Made by a program: the position numbers and the translations under genes. A DNA stretch of 64,000 bases, taken from NCBI RefSeq assembly GCF_001039355.2, contig NW_019775729.1, positions 121,536-185,535 on the forward strand, written 5' to 3'. This DNA comes from Lingula anatina (taxonomy: Eukaryota; Brachiopoda; Lingulata; Lingulida; Lingulidae). Below are positions 63,501-64,000 of the stretch, piece by piece; within the stretch, counting starts at the first letter, position 1, and each line of letters starts with the position of its first letter. Below the pieces are notes generated by a model. The model ran no database searches and had not been told where the DNA came from. It saw nothing but the letters and a program-made list of their open reading frames with translations.

Positions 63501-64000
63501 TTGCGTACTGTTCCTTCAGCTGTGATGTCAAGTTTTTTGTCTGCTTTTATCAAAACACCATCTTTTAACCATGTACCTTCTGCTTTTTCCTTCGAGACTT
63601 CTGTCACAAGAGTAAGTTCTGCTTTTTCTGTTGCAGTTATATCTTGAAGGGGTTGAATGATTTCAACTGGGATTTCTTCAACTGAGAGTTTGGCTTTTGA
63701 TTCTTTATCACCAACTTTCAAAGTGTATTCAGCCTCATCATCCGACTGGACATCTCTGATACTCAACCTACGAATCTTGCCTTCGGCTTCAACATCATGC
63801 CTTTCATCCACTTTGATTTCAACCCCATCTTTTAGCCATTTAACCTCAGCTGTTTCTTTGGAAACCTCAGCCTGTAAGGTGATGTCTGCAGATTCTTTGG
63901 TAGATATGTCTTTGAGAAGTTGTGTGATTTCAATTGGGATTTCTTCAACTGAAACTTTGGCAGTGGATTCTTTGTCTCCCACTTTCAGGGTATATTCTGC
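853..64000 (-). CDS. Giant Ig/FN3/kinase muscle protein gene (titin/TTN-1/twitchin-like), partial, multi-exon
   Basis: One continuous minus-strand gene covers almost the whole window. Exons are bounded by canonical GT/AG sites, domain exons are overwhelmingly phase 1-1, and every exon-exon join tested kept the frame and the domain fold. Order from the N-terminal side: at least 11 Ig in one exon, 6 Ig, a long charged linker, Ig/FN3 super-repeats, an FN3 run, Ig-Ig-FN3, kinase, calmodulin-binding segment, 6 Ig, short tail. Proteins of this family are sarcomeric or smooth-muscle scaffolds that bind myosin and/or actin and carry a regulated kinase near the C-terminus. The kinase and its tail are MLCK-like, while the Ig/FN3 super-repeats recall titin and twitchin. 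The 5' end lies beyond 64000 and the exact stop is unresolved. Introns not listed separately are about 90-450 bp and show only splice signals. Confidence 0.93.
1816..1838 (-). CDS. Candidate 23-nt tail microexon
   Basis: Between a CTTTCAG acceptor and a GTAAGC donor it reads KPKEPDVIG across the join, in frame with Ig 6. The T-run at 1783-1798 lies in the downstream intron. Confidence 0.55.
2127..2854 (-). CDS. Post-kinase Ig 6 with Ser/Arg-rich linker (two exons)
   Basis: Exons 2654-2854 (GEDIRSRSTSRESSREVTPV linker, then KFIKPLPSAVEVPEGESLLL, TCVVEGDPTPK) and 2127-2313 (VEWHKGARDLSYSTRLKIIS, DGGEYKATAKNAAGEISST), ending KIGKPK. The F-strand Cys is replaced by Lys. It is the last recognisable domain of the protein. 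Confidence 0.93.
2855..4244 (-). other. Intron 1.39 kb, nothing recognised
   Basis: AT-rich sequence between the last two Ig domains, with splice sites only. The introns 895-1815, 4421-5547, 5684-7047, 7430-8660, 12834-13528 and 21914-22618 were also read and likewise show no domain-like coding or RNA gene. Confidence 0.6.
4245..5683 (-). CDS. Post-kinase Ig 5 (two exons)
   Basis: Exons 5548-5683 (TDLYEGPDFMRPSFVEPLHH, ATFECIAEGNPIPHFKW) and 4245-4420 (TKDSLELEEDDRIKMYYDGQ, SDQGLYYCQAQSKAGRTKCS), ending LRVIG. Both cysteines present. The intron after the core Trp is the conserved position. Confidence 0.93.
7048..8911 (-). CDS. Post-kinase Ig 4 (two exons, 1.5-kb intron)
   Basis: Exons 8661-8911 (VPASQAVPQRPAAIPEEDEK linker, FTVKLRSKMVDRGMDVKLSC, AVWHKDGRKVKEDERHVIK) and 7048-7171 (NNYGLLSLEIAKATLEDAGT, VSAMNSEGEVSC), ending LDVQG. 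The join is phase 0. The F-strand Cys is replaced (GTYTVSAMN) and a Cys sits later in the G strand. Confidence 0.92.
7172..7429 (-). other. Open in-frame extension upstream of exon 7048 (candidate alternative first exon)
   Basis: Immediately 5' of exon 7048 the same frame stays open for 86 codons back to an ATG at 7429 in a favourable context (AAAATGG). It is open further to a stop beyond 7456. The predicted peptide starts MDQKGRRYSSIAPIPYSKQY and contains QRRASLF, so it has two RRxS sites, and it reads like real protein rather than AT-rich intron. It could be an alternative transcript start producing a short C-terminal Ig protein. Confidence 0.4.
9253..9840 (-). CDS. Post-kinase Ig 3 (two exons)
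   Basis: Exons 9708-9840 (EKAQLPADYEAPEFTLKLKE to core W) and 9253-9428 (CKDRKEIKHGRHYQMLHPDA, DAGAYMCRAVNPAGTTS), ending LKVYG. Both Ig cysteines present, plus an extra Cys right after the core tryptophan. Confidence 0.92.
10153..10922 (-). CDS. Post-kinase Ig 2 (two exons)
   Basis: Exons 10801-10922 (IPKKEREITPPEEVDIPPEF, TLPLMDQSIKVGENLEMAVT) and 10153-10356 (CRPEPKVTWHHNGQENRPSR, DAGEWKCIGVNSLGRAS), ending VTVIG. The intron falls in the B-C region, earlier than in the super-repeat Igs. Confidence 0.9.
11180..11237 (-). CDS. Basic linker exon with RRxS site
   Basis: A 58-nt exon reading ESGFKKRRRQSLEEERLRKR across the joins. It matches the PKA-type consensus RRxS. A single N at 11245 lies just 5' of the chosen acceptor (ATTCAG), so the boundary is slightly uncertain. 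Confidence 0.75.
11436..11726 (-). CDS. Post-kinase Ig 1 (telokin-type)
   Basis: Motifs MADHEPRIEQELNDVEAYEG, FKCKISGKPVPEFHWYKAGE and DAGIYTCKAVNDMGEIG, ending KLTVEG. Both cysteines present. Position and sequence resemble the C-terminal Ig (telokin) of smooth-muscle MLCK. Confidence 0.95.
12045..12382 (-). CDS. Calmodulin-binding/autoregulatory segment (smooth-muscle MLCK type), two exons
   Basis: Exons 12302-12382 (GLAESRVPDKQLSTEHHKSY then LARKRWK) and 12045-12147 (ECMEKVLAIGRLAKLSAIFS, KLTDEGAFERQLKL). Joined they read ARKRWKECMEKVLAIGRL. The tryptophan-to-AIGRL spacing and the preceding basic residues equal those of the vertebrate smooth-muscle MLCK calmodulin-binding site. This supports acceptor TTCCAG/GAG at 12147. 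The segment likely blocks the active site until Ca2+/calmodulin binds. Confidence 0.85.
12783..12833 (-). CDS. Candidate 51-nt cassette exon between kinase and autoregulatory tail
   Basis: Seventeen codons (YQMPQILDALGHLKEIE) with acceptor ACCCCCAG and strong donor GAG/GTAAGT. It is phase 0 at both ends and the flanking exons also join in phase 0 without it, so inclusion or skipping both keep the frame. It would lengthen the kinase-to-calmodulin-site linker. Confidence 0.5.
13529..15638 (-). CDS. Ser/Thr protein kinase domain, MLCK/titin family
   Basis: Six exons: 15548-15638, 15096-15299, 14651-14792, 14220-14419, 13794-13946 and 13529-13574, all frame-compatible. Catalytic features seen: glycine loop LGRGAFGVV, VAIK-type lysine in WAAKFIR, alpha-C Glu in VKREID, hinge ILEFVSGGELFERL, catalytic loop VVHLDLKPEN (HLD form as in MLCK and titin kinases), DFG in IIDFGLA, activation segment VLFGTAEFTAPE, SGLSPFAGDND and HPWLN at the end. 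Nothing essential is missing, so it should be active. MLCK relatives phosphorylate myosin regulatory light chain under Ca2+/calmodulin control; the substrate here is inferred. MLCK-like features include DEDFGLTERDCIHYMRQI. Confidence 0.97.
15838..16169 (-). CDS. FN3 domain directly N-terminal to the kinase
   Basis: Motifs DRPDPPDGAPEVIEVYLDYV, WIPPVDDGGSPITAYIVEMR and FRVAAENLYGVSEPSEPSEP, then a linker RTQLPRVDVDYDSLG. An FN3 immediately before the catalytic domain is typical of twitchin, titin and MLCK-family kinases. Confidence 0.93.
16421..16708 (-). CDS. Ig domain, second before the kinase
   Basis: Motifs PPKINLPARYADGVQVNKGD, LWFRDGRPLVPSDRVTMEN and DDGMYKLKLVNDLGSDA. Closest to Ig 32009, so the kinase-proximal block reuses the super-repeat order Ig5-Ig6-FN3. 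Confidence 0.93.
17042..17523 (-). CDS. Split Ig domain N-terminal to kinase (copy A)
   Basis: Exons 17412-17523 (NQAPVFSSLLQDTIGKENT to core W) and 17042-17214 (YKDMTEIYEGRKYSMFVERD, TAIYECKATNKKGHA). Both Ig cysteines present. First Ig of the Ig-Ig-FN3-kinase module. Confidence 0.92.
17824..18126 (-). CDS. FN3 domain, copy A of duplication
   Basis: Motifs PPWPPGRPEVSNVTKDSVVI, WTAPENDGGSKITTYHVDRR and FRVIAENAEGLSEPSPPS, ending AVEDKDG. Confidence 0.9.
18449..18745 (-). CDS. FN3 domain, copy A of duplication
   Basis: Motifs PQPPAALRVMQTTKDSVVLS, WDLPLDDGGKPVKGYVVEKL and FRVAAENEIGQSEMCE, ending PQDLKG. The 699-bp intron after the previous exon (18746-19444) shows nothing recognisable. Confidence 0.9.
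19445..19750 (-). CDS. FN3 domain, copy A of duplication
   Basis: Motifs PPGPPEGPIKVNKITSDSVT, WNAPLDDGGSLIKGYIIEKR and FRVMAENGYGVGEPLV. Ends SPIVPAKVL at a GTAAGT donor. Confidence 0.88.
20209..20690 (-). CDS. Split Ig domain, copy B of duplication
   Basis: Exons 20579-20690 (NQAPVFSSPLQDTIGKENT to core W) and 20209-20381 (YKDMTEIYEGRKYSMFVERD, TAIYECKATNKKGHA). It is followed downstream by an FN3 (19445), whereas every other split Ig here is followed by a second Ig, which argues that the copy is artificial. Confidence 0.85.
20991..21293 (-). CDS. FN3 domain, copy B of duplication
   Basis: Motifs PPWPPGRPEVSNVTKDSVVI, WTAPENDGGSKITTYHVDRR and FRVIAENAEGLSEPSPPS, ending AVEDKDG. Same protein as 17824. 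Confidence 0.85.
21617..21913 (-). CDS. FN3 domain, copy B of duplication
   Basis: Motifs PQPPAALRVMQTTKDSVVLS, WDLPLDDGGKPVKGYVVEKL and FRVAAENEIGQSEMCE, ending PQDLKG. Same protein as copy A at 18449. Confidence 0.85.
22619..22924 (-). CDS. FN3 domain, copy B of duplication
   Basis: Motifs PPGPPEGPIKVSKITSDSVT, WNAPLDDGGSLIKGYIIEKR and FRVMAENGYGVGEPLG. It differs from copy A (19445) at a few residues, for example GEPLG vs GEPLV and NMTFTID vs DMTFIID. Confidence 0.85.
23187..23489 (-). CDS. FN3 domain (run of 16)
   Basis: Motifs KPLAPVGPLEISNVTEDSIK, WQPPTDNGGSELTSYIVEKC and FRVSAENEAGVGPPIE, ending PKSPYG. It is the first unique exon on the 5' side of the duplicated block. Confidence 0.9.
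23682..23996 (-). CDS. FN3 domain (run of 16)
   Basis: Motifs PPSEPLKVQITGISTDSVTL, WQKPADSGGAPVTFYHVEQQ and FSVAAENAAGIGPRVV. The C'-E region (EKTRDFPRDDRWEKR) is a few residues longer than in its neighbours. Ends PRRPMG. Confidence 0.9.
24271..24573 (-). CDS. FN3 domain (run of 16)
   Basis: Motifs PPSAPDSFSVTGVTEDSVTL, WQPPANDGGSSITGYIIHKR and FTVRAENVEGVGDAAE, ending VSKQM. Confidence 0.9.
24878..25183 (-). CDS. FN3 domain (run of 16)
   Basis: Motifs KPGAPQGPLTPSNVTKDSVS, WQAPEDDGASPITGYLLEKR and FRVSAENVKGMSMPLE, ending TKSPYG. Confidence 0.9.
25425..25730 (-). CDS. FN3 domain (run of 16)
   Basis: Motifs KPSAPSGKLRTPKITENSVM, WSPPVDDGGSRIQNYIIEQK and FRVLAKNDAGTGPALE, ending TRKAVG. 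Confidence 0.9.
25818..25848. repeat. (ATA)n microsatellite
   Basis: Ten or so trinucleotide copies in the short intron between FN3 exons 25948 and 25425. Confidence 0.95.
25948..26253 (-). CDS. FN3 domain (run of 16)
   Basis: Motifs VPSAPRGPLETAVVSKSSLK, WKPSEQDGGQPIKHYVVERR and FRVFAENSEGASEPLE, ending PKKPAG. Confidence 0.9.
26493..26798 (-). CDS. FN3 domain (run of 16)
   Basis: Motifs CPTAPTGPLKVSDIQKQSVN, WQKPSSDGGSPITAYIVEQR and FRVLAENAVGVSEPLE, ending PKSPYS. Confidence 0.9.
27030..27332 (-). CDS. FN3 domain (run of 16)
   Basis: Motifs PPAAPESLRVTSVDKDKATV, WTPPVDDGGSKIKGFKIEKK and FRVSAENEKGVGKALD. Lysine-rich C' region (KKGDKGRDW). Confidence 0.9.
27471..27776 (-). CDS. FN3 domain (run of 16)
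   Basis: Motifs VPSIPVGPLKAANITEDSME, WGVPETDGGKPLTAYVIEAR and FRVRAVNDVGDSKPLE, ending PRRKAG. Confidence 0.9.
27991..28296 (-). CDS. FN3 domain (run of 16)
   Basis: Motifs LPSKPTGPIDIKEKTEDSVT, WKPPANDGAPIIQYIVEKRD and FRVTAENEKGLSEPLE, ending VESPFS. Confidence 0.9.
28571..28873 (-). CDS. FN3 domain (run of 16)
   Basis: Motifs PPSTPVGPIEFKNVTAESVS, WNPPMSSGGSPLLSYTIELS and FRVYATNKFGNSAPLE. The hinge is MSSGGSP instead of DDGGSP. Ends PRKGIG. Confidence 0.9.
29070..29363 (-). pseudogene. FN3 exon with a 1-nt frameshift and a short hinge loop
   Basis: The N-terminal part reads KPSTPKGPLVLK in one frame. The rest reads NLTQDSVTLQWQPADGTVLK and then VVEKRDSRRYSW...FRVFAENTEGKSAPLE in another. 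The shift is one extra base at about 29325-29327 (minus AAGG where AAG restores the frame). The domain also lacks the usual PP.DDGGSP loop. It is either an error in the assembly, a frameshift allele, or a dying exon; because the exon is phase 1-1, skipping it would keep the frame. Confidence 0.75.
29364..31135 (-). other. Largest intron (1.77 kb), with a decayed FN3 relic
   Basis: No intact domain exon is seen. At about 29730-29795, read on the minus strand, a fragment HLVGLKTFLHVS, an in-frame stop, then ENDDGI matches the FN3 pattern HLVEG..Y.FRVSAENDDGI, so a former FN3 exon appears to have decayed here. Apart from that, only AT-rich sequence and the splice sites. Confidence 0.5.
31136..31822 (-). 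CDS. FN3 domain split by an intron (unique in this gene)
   Basis: Exons 31671-31822 (DKPQAPADFKVTNVSKDSVS, WTKPKDDGGKEVTSYIIERR) and 31136-31286 (SKFSYTIPNLIEGNEYFFRV, AVNDIGTGEPAE, ending VLVKSAFG). The intron falls after SWMK in phase 0. No other FN3 exon here is interrupted, which points to an intron gain. Confidence 0.88.
32009..32296 (-). CDS. Ig domain, partial repeat 4 (Ig6 type)
   Basis: Motifs PTINLDRKLRDGQSIKTGG, VVWLKDGEPVVPDGRVVIEN and DDGEYTLQLKSPAGEAS. It closely resembles the kinase-proximal Ig at 16421 (LWFRDGRPLVPSDRVTMEN). Confidence 0.92.
32601..33212 (-). CDS. Ig domain split by an intron, partial repeat 4
   Basis: Exons 33101-33212 (GEAPRVVEQLKDVAAAVGG to core W) and 32601-32773 (KKNNRELLPGRKVAMSYVDS, DAGKYICEASN). 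Same intron position as Ig5 of repeats 1 and 2. Both cysteines present (LECQI, YICEA). Confidence 0.92.
33628..33927 (-). CDS. FN3 domain, start of partial repeat 4
   Basis: Motifs DPPDAPAAPEVTDITKRTAT, WSTPEKDGGSPVTGYDIEVK and FRVVAENKAGRSQPSSPS, ending VAEDRT. The ending resembles AVEDKDG of the FN3 before the kinase-proximal Ig pair (17824). Confidence 0.92.
34216..34518 (-). CDS. Super-repeat 3, FN3 at position 8
   Basis: Motifs DVPGPPVNLEVFEVSKSHIT, WDAPENDGGADVKGYVIERR and LRVLAENEAGLSQPSE, ending VKEPFG. The Ig9 expected next is absent; another FN3 follows. Confidence 0.92.
34579..34800. repeat. Degenerate two-copy repeat, 114-bp period (intronic)
   Basis: CAGCAAATATAT.CAATGGGTTA occurs near 34579 and 34693, and TCATGTGTTAG near 34618 and 34732, both offset by 114 bp. 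A smaller GCTCCCAATTTTT doublet lies at about 34822-34861. The rest of the 34519-35252 intron holds nothing recognisable. Confidence 0.7.
35253..35843 (-). CDS. Super-repeat 3: Ig6 and FN3 (position 7) fused in one exon
   Basis: Ig half: PPKLEYDNKLREPLKVKEGG, ITWLHDGKPVEKSHR and GGKYSVVVENDVGKD, ending VIITG. FN3 half: KPSAPTNLQVKETNKNYITV, WQPPESDGGSPIKEYIIERR, ending TAKVPFG. In repeats 1 and 2 these are separate exons (46471/46031 and 41332/40741), so this repeat lost the intron. Confidence 0.93.
36127..36414 (-). CDS. Super-repeat 3, Ig5 (intron lost)
   Basis: GEAPELVEKITDMAVISPEP, IKWFKEGKELQTDGKY and DAGKYKCVATNALGKVE match the split Ig5 of repeats 1 and 2, but here the domain is in one exon. 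Both cysteines present. Confidence 0.92.
36471..36566. repeat. Poly-A followed by (AT)n microsatellite
   Basis: About 20 A then about 38 AT dinucleotides up to 36566, in the intron just upstream of exon 36127. Likely polymorphic and prone to assembly error. Confidence 0.97.
36830..37435 (-). CDS. Super-repeat 3: two FN3 domains fused in one exon
   Basis: The first FN3 (VPSAPAAPTISDIFKDSAVV, WQPPSKDGGSPVIGYLLE) is extra relative to repeats 1 and 2. The second starts KPGKPGSPEVEEITSSTVTL and is the position-4 FN3. The linker SSPFKAKDPWD joins them without the intron normally present between FN3 exons, so an intron has been lost or two modules were fused by duplication. Confidence 0.92.
37581..37720. 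repeat. Two-copy 70-bp direct tandem repeat (intronic)
   Basis: Both halves start TTGCATCATAAG (37581 and 37651), run through the same TTATTCAGATTCAGTT stretch and end AAATTAATC, with a handful of substitutions between them. Located in the intron downstream of exon 37754. Confidence 0.88.
37754..38050 (-). CDS. Super-repeat 3, FN3 at position 3
   Basis: Motifs DKPGPIHDLTSPEATSNSIS, WAEPEDDGGSNIIRYIIEKR and FKVSAENAQGTGPAVE, ending LAKSSFG. Confidence 0.92.
38356..38637 (-). CDS. Super-repeat 3, Ig2 (ETIRNMT signature)
   Basis: Motifs FEIPFSGNPQPTVTWTF, EETIRNMTALTLTKVKRS and SGEYMLKLENASGKASI. Confidence 0.92.
38690..38836. repeat. Imperfect minisatellite, ~35-bp period
   Basis: The unit GTGGTGACAATGTTCTTGG occurs at 38761 and 38796 (offset 35 bp), flanked by degenerate GTGATAGGTG copies. 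It lies in the 38638-39284 intron, which otherwise shows nothing recognisable. Confidence 0.75.
39285..39557 (-). CDS. Super-repeat 3, Ig1
   Basis: Motifs KQIPGVAVFECEI, DIAWLRGGKIVTPSEKY and EDEGEYALSARGRQSKATL. Opens the third, rearranged repeat. Confidence 0.9.
39792..40055 (-). CDS. Super-repeat 2, Ig9
   Basis: Motifs FVTPLTGQSVKEGETVT, KPQWLKNDTPITPSDRY and DAGNFTIKVEDQTSDATL. Last module of the second clean repeat. Confidence 0.9.
40314..40616 (-). CDS. Super-repeat 2, FN3 at position 8
   Basis: Motifs DVPDAPTDLTAKDISTKELT, WKAPEKDGGSPITGYIIECR and YRVCAENAAGLSKPSETTGN, ending AKVPFG. Confidence 0.92.
40741..41043 (-). CDS. Super-repeat 2, FN3 at position 7
   Basis: Motifs KPSKPKDLEVTSYNKDSISV, WQPPTDDGGSPITNYIIERR and VRVSAKNKIGTGEPVE, ending TAKLPFG. 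Confidence 0.92.
41332..41607 (-). CDS. Super-repeat 2, Ig6
   Basis: Motifs ELKYDKSQLSKSLQEGETL, ISWLLDGEPADS and DAGQYTVVAENPAGKEE, ending FEVNISG. Confidence 0.92.
41915..42443 (-). CDS. Super-repeat 2, Ig5 (split by an intron)
   Basis: Exons 42329-42443 (GTAPELLSPMSDVTAVMPEK to core W) and 41915-42087 (FKDNKEIKSGKKYEISYAEE, SGQYRCEVANK). The intron position is identical to 47115-47685. Both Ig cysteines present (LSCDI, YRCEV). Confidence 0.92.
42854..43153 (-). CDS. Super-repeat 2, FN3 at position 4
   Basis: Motifs KPGKPGKPEVSDITKSSVTL, WTEPEDDGGAPISNYVIEYK and FRVSAENKAGVGEPSP, ending VKEPVG. Confidence 0.92.
43395..43691 (-). CDS. Super-repeat 2, FN3 at position 3
   Basis: Motifs DKPSPPRDLKAAEVSSQEVT, WTEPEDNGGCDITSYLMEMK and FQVRAKNECGVSEPVE, ending LAKDLFG. 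Confidence 0.92.
43976..44263 (-). CDS. Super-repeat 2, Ig2 (ETIRNMT signature)
   Basis: Motifs FEIPFTGHPQPKVSWAF, KVETIRNMTCLRVTK and TGRYAVTLDNPSGKTDI. Clear counterpart of 49182 and 38356. Confidence 0.92.
44279..44317. repeat. (AAT)n/(GAT)n microsatellite
   Basis: A compound trinucleotide run of AAT then GAT in the intron between super-repeat 2 Ig1 and Ig2, just upstream of the acceptor of exon 43976. Confidence 0.95.
44453..44722 (-). CDS. Super-repeat 2, Ig1
   Basis: Motifs KEIPGTAVFECEL, QVQWMHDNKPITPSKKY and EDEGEYSIAIKGKKSTANL. Position 1 signature present; B-strand Cys only. Confidence 0.9.
44932..45195 (-). CDS. Super-repeat 1, Ig9
   Basis: Motifs TLQCEVNKPNMDAKWLKDG and EAQYSVKIDDKTSAALLSVE. 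Its donor is GGTTTG, a GT site without the usual +3/+4 purines. Matches 39792 (MECEINKPNQKPQWLKND). Confidence 0.9.
45494..45796 (-). CDS. Super-repeat 1, FN3 at position 8
   Basis: Motifs DVPGTPTNLQAMEVDKNLIA, LQWQAPESDGGSPITSYVIE and FRVSAENKAGVGKPSNTTGK. The NTTGKIKA tail matches ETTGNIVA at 40314. Confidence 0.92.
46031..46333 (-). CDS. Super-repeat 1, FN3 at position 7
   Basis: Motifs KPSPPKNLEVTDYNKDSITV, WQPPENDGGSPIKTYIIERK and VRVSAENAIGVSEPVE, ending TAKLPYG. Very similar to 40741. Confidence 0.92.
46471..46758 (-). CDS. Super-repeat 1, Ig6
   Basis: Motifs HITYDNKYQGPQTLKSG, TISWLLDGEPMEKS and DSGKYRVVAENVVGQA, ending FEVIIQG. Its closest neighbours by eye are 41332 and the Ig half of 35253. 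Confidence 0.9.
47115..47685 (-). CDS. Super-repeat 1, Ig5 (split by an intron)
   Basis: Two exons, 47571-47685 (GTPPVLVEGMHDVTAVVPEE to the core Trp) and 47115-47287 (FKDGKQIAPSKKYEMNYVDE to LTVHG). The intron interrupts the C-strand just after the conserved tryptophan, the same place as in the other split Igs of this gene. The F-strand Cys is present (KYRCEASN). Confidence 0.88.
48055..48357 (-). CDS. Super-repeat 1, FN3 at position 4
   Basis: Motifs DKPGKPGTPQCTDITKNS, LNWSPPQSDGGSPITSYVVE and FRISAENKAGIGPPSD, ending IKEPVG. The KPGKPG lead defines position 4. Confidence 0.9.
48734..49030 (-). CDS. Super-repeat 1, FN3 at position 3
   Basis: FN3 with VTLTWEEPEDNGGSDITGY-like core and a DVTSSSV lead. 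It starts DKPSPPRELTV and ends in a PYG-type junction. Same position as 43395 and 37754. Confidence 0.88.
49182..49466 (-). CDS. Super-repeat 1, Ig2 (ETIRNMT signature)
   Basis: Ig with FEVPFTGAPQPSVNWTF core and the diagnostic KVETIRNMTCL E strand, shared with 43976 and 38356. Cysteine-free at the B strand; ends IRLNVLG. Confidence 0.9.
49725..49994 (-). CDS. Super-repeat 1, Ig1
   Basis: Motifs EFECEL, IQWLQGDKPL and DDGDYSVVAKDKKSTAKL. The preceding TEIPGSA signature recurs as KEIPGTA at 44453 and KQIPGVA at 39285, defining position 1 of a nine-domain repeat. Confidence 0.9.
50258..50524 (-). CDS. Ig domain exon before super-repeat 1
   Basis: Motifs TFECEV, ARWQKNGRAI and EEAEYTVIIEDKKSSAKL. 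It closely resembles Ig9 of the super-repeats (44932 and 39792), so it may be the end of an earlier, degraded repeat. Confidence 0.9.
50755..51021 (-). CDS. Ig domain exon with both canonical cysteines
   Basis: Motifs EFTCKL and TAQYSCVL supply both Ig cysteines, unusual in this part of the protein. Core VHWEKKGKE; ends AKLTVKG. Confidence 0.9.
51336..51608 (-). CDS. Ig domain exon, first after the linker
   Basis: Motifs TFVCET, SPAWHKDDTEL and DWGEYTVRFGDE, ending SLLFEG. Complete Ig with the B-strand Cys only. Confidence 0.88.
51710..51764. other. Assembly gap (55 N) followed by a 28-bp poly-A tract
   Basis: Positions 51710-51764 are N, and 51765-51792 are all A on the plus strand. The gap sits in the intron between the linker and Ig 51336. 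The true length is unknown and a small exon could be missing. Confidence 0.97.
51800..52423 (-). CDS. Linker exon 5: 208-residue Ser/Asn-rich segment
   Basis: A 624-nt exon rich in Ser, Asn, Asp and Gln (SLSKLSNQGNEDNDSSIDP near its start). The donor lies only 8 bases from a poly-A run that abuts the N gap, so the join to the next Ig at 51608 is assumed. More linker sequence could be hidden in the gap. Confidence 0.72.
52748..53914 (-). CDS. Linker exon 4: 389-residue charged disordered segment
   Basis: A 1,167-nt exon with CAG acceptor and GTGAGT donor, continuing the charged linker. Notable stretches are the Arg/Glu/Ser-rich ERDRTASESAAKCFSEKR region and the following SRTISEEQERKKS, which contain possible basophilic kinase sites. 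No globular domain recognised. Confidence 0.8.
54083..56068 (-). CDS. Linker exon 3: 662-residue E/K/S/T/D-rich disordered segment
   Basis: A 1,986-nt exon with no Ig or FN3 signature. Its composition is dominated by Glu, Lys, Asp, Ser, Thr and Gln, with few aromatics and almost no Cys, which suggests an intrinsically disordered extensible linker. It is not a proline-rich PEVK segment. It holds two copies of an amphipathic motif, DPSLKDMVLEVLE (about 55.54-55.58 kb) and NPSLREMVLQVME (about 55.26-55.30 kb). Near 54.6 kb there is a dense Lys/Arg/Gln block, and near 54.9 kb an acidic DSDSEESGEHESDYE run. Role inferred: a spacer or spring between two Ig arrays. Confidence 0.85.
56370..56537 (-). 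CDS. Linker exon 2 (acidic)
   Basis: Open frame with EMHASDSSVEEEPFVMESE near its start. The acceptor TTGAATTCAG fits the phase 1 rule of the neighbouring exons; an alternative AG 15 nt further in (after GCTTCAG) cannot be excluded. The donor follows SCIGNAG. Confidence 0.6.
56824..57018 (-). CDS. Linker exon 1 (charged, non-globular)
   Basis: A 195-nt phase 1-1 exon between Ig 57372 and the large linker exons. It is rich in K, R, E and D, begins DRLAHKTRKQLSIDEP and ends in an acidic DPDCDTVDDDTS stretch. No known fold recognised. RKQLS could be a basophilic kinase site, but that is only a motif match. Confidence 0.7.
57372..57638 (-). CDS. Ig domain exon, last of the N-side tandem array
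   Basis: Motifs TFVCEL, VTWFKDGDL and DDEGNYAAQAGN, ending PLFVRG. Complete Ig. It is the last folded module before the long charged linker. Confidence 0.9.
57944..58210 (-). CDS. Ig domain exon (tandem array, 267 nt)
   Basis: Motifs TFTCQL, EVAWYKEDKK, DDEAEYIVVAEE and YLYVEG. Complete I-set fold with the B-strand Cys only. Confidence 0.9.
58562..58831 (-). CDS. Ig domain exon (tandem array, cysteine-free)
   Basis: Ig with VTISAEI in place of the cysteine-bearing B strand, NVGWYKDGDE core and DDEAEYTIKAGS F strand. Neither canonical cysteine is present. One codon longer than its neighbours. Confidence 0.9.
59143..59409 (-). CDS. Ig domain exon (tandem array, 267 nt)
   Basis: Complete Ig: TFTCVL B strand, VTWLKGNDE core, EDEADYTVAVGE F strand, ending AYLVVEG. 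Flanked by a GTAAAT donor and a purine-rich (plus-strand view) acceptor. Confidence 0.9.
59777..60043 (-). CDS. Ig domain exon (tandem array, 267 nt)
   Basis: Motifs LKCEV, AKWYKEKKHL, DDEAEYTVKVGD and ILFVEG mark a complete I-set Ig. It has only the B-strand cysteine of the usual disulfide pair, and an extra Cys lies in the E-F loop (DLCLDD). Confidence 0.9.
60392..60658 (-). CDS. Ig domain exon (tandem array, 267 nt)
   Basis: I-set Ig with TFECTV B strand, core VAWYMGD and the end AKLKVEG at the donor. It has the B-strand cysteine but none in the F strand (DDAAIFTAKL). Phase 1-1, exactly one 89-codon module. Confidence 0.9.
61006..64000 (-). CDS. Giant exon: at least 11 tandem Ig domains, runs off window edge
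   Basis: A single open frame without introns codes about 1,000 residues that divide into repeats of about 89 residues (267 nt), the same size as the single-Ig exons that follow. Each repeat carries a VPLKD-type A strand, a WL/WY core tryptophan, an ERHDIEVDG-type C'-E turn and a DSAKYTVKAKD-type F strand, and ends in KVEEIP-like linkers. The middle five (about 61.5-62.9 kb) are very alike. Most repeats lack both canonical Ig cysteines; only the last two have the B-strand Cys (TFEC). The exon donor follows LTVEG at 61006 and the acceptor is outside the window. This resembles the spring-like tandem-Ig regions of titin-family proteins. Confidence 0.93.

Noticed and set aside
1-64000. Transposable elements, tRNA genes or CRISPR-like arrays
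   Set aside because: No terminal repeats, transposase-like frames, cloverleaf-like sequences or spaced repeats were seen; the only repeats are domain exons, short tandem repeats and the 3.17-kb duplication.
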